Origin: Nothopassalora personata
Taxonomy: Eukaryota > Ascomycota > Dothideomycetes > Mycosphaerellales > Mycosphaerellaceae
Assembly: GCA_033816765.1 (NCBI GenBank)
Contig: CM066289.1
Location: forward strand, 1,240,001 to 1,304,000
Direction: 5' to 3'
DNA: 64,000 nt
In this document: piece by piece, positions 63,385-64,000 of the stretch
How positions within the stretch are numbered: position 1 is the stretch's first letter
Layout of the letters: each line of letters begins with the position of its first letter
Position numbers and translations under genes: made by a program
The notes under the pieces: generated by a model
Told to the model about the DNA's origin: nothing
The model's input: the letters and a program-made list of their open reading frames with translations, nothing else
The model's database searches: none

Positions 63385-64000
63385 CTGTATAGTGGTATTC
63401 TGCTCGTGCTAACCTGCCATTACGCTGGCTTATAAGCGGACCGTGTTCATGGTTAAAAAGCGTGGAGGTTGTGTGACTCTATGAGGCAGACGCGGGTAGT
63501 GCCGAGATGAGCATGTGAAGACGCAGGGATCTGGAGACTCTGGTTGGAGGCTGCGTCTGCCTTGTCAACTACAGTGTCTTCTGAACTACTCGAGGCTTCT
63601 TTCTCAGGCTTGGCTATGTAGTCGAAGAGCTGGACAATGCTGCACTCGAACACGGGGTCAATCTTGAGCTTGGGTCCCTCAGTGGAGCCAGTCTCATACT
63701 ACTCGAAAGGCAGAATGAATGGTACAATCCCCATACATCAGGTTCCAAGTAAGCTCACTTTGGAGTTGACGATATCGGCTGGCCATGCTTGGAATAGCAC
63801 GAGTCAGAAGATGCGCTCAAGGCGGCACGAAACAATGGATCGTTTTCATAGCACGATGAGCTTGCTTCATGCGACGTATCACTTGGTGGCAAATAGCTAG
63901 CTCAACCTTCTGATTCTACGAGCCACAGGTATCACACTCGTGAAGAAGATATTCAACTCGACGTTTCATCTCCTCGTTCATACTAAATTATATTGGAATG
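63385..64000. other. Terminal intergenic stretch
   Basis: No recognised feature to the end of the window; small open frames only. Confidence 0.45.

Noticed and set aside
1..64000. tRNA, rRNA, CRISPR or viral elements
   Set aside because: A by-eye scan for tRNA B-box-like sequence found only isolated matches (for example 33608-33618) without a paired A box or cloverleaf. No rRNA blocks, regularly spaced direct repeats or viral genes were seen. A covariance-model search would be decisive.

Overview
The window looks like nuclear chromosomal DNA of a filamentous ascomycete, most likely a Dothideomycete of the Mycosphaerellales/Capnodiales type (this placement is an inference from gene content and style, not a computed result). 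Genes are compact and lie on both strands. Most carry short GT-AG introns of about 48-80 nt, and protein tails are long, Ser/Pro/acidic and low in complexity. Several families are typical of filamentous fungi: an NRPS-like reductase, a fungal cyanamide hydratase and CYP505-type P450 remains. I rebuilt exon joins by hand from splice signals, reading frame and family conservation.

Layout. 1-9.8 kb: a conserved fungal protein of unknown function, TFIIA large subunit (TOA1), an HD-domain cyanamide hydratase and a SCOC-like coiled-coil protein. 9.8-12.5 kb is gene-poor. 12.5-16 kb: a mitochondrial TGL2-like lipase with a very unusual exon pattern, a small unknown gene, and the divergent pair VMA10/PET117. 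16.7-20.9 kb: an intronless NRPS-like adenylate-forming reductase facing a decayed P450. 21.6-31 kb: phosphatidate phosphatase PAH1, a divergent membrane-anchored fibronectin-III/coiled-coil protein, and a two-TM protein. 31-36.4 kb: the divergent pair CMC1/5-hydroxyisourate hydrolase, a noncoding array of four diverged hairpin-bearing repeats, a CYTH phosphatase and a peroxiredoxin interrupted by a stop codon. 36.8-45 kb: an AIR1/2-like TRAMP zinc-knuckle protein, ORM1/2, an NmrA-like gene interrupted by a stop codon, a HAD phosphatase, and the divergent pair GET3/NDUFAF2-like. 45-47 kb holds MFS and sulfotransferase remains. 47.6-58 kb: an Artemis/SNM1-like nuclease, CSN7, an MFS transporter, a RING membrane protein, two small genes and an SDR. 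58-62.3 kb: a Gyp5-like TBC RabGAP. A decayed secreted beta-propeller gene lies at 63 kb.

Functional themes. Core genes cover transcription, RNA decay, secretory and lipid homeostasis (GET3, ORM, PAH1, Gyp5-like), the V-ATPase, and mitochondrial respiratory-complex assembly (PET117, CMC1, NDUFAF2-like). Interspersed with them are accessory-metabolism genes in several stages of decay: two with a single nonsense codon and four with frameshifts or truncation. The most notable observations are a predicted 2-nt exon in the lipase gene, the hairpin repeat family at 32.5-34.4 kb with a perfect 32-bp palindrome, and the isolated in-frame stops in otherwise conserved genes.
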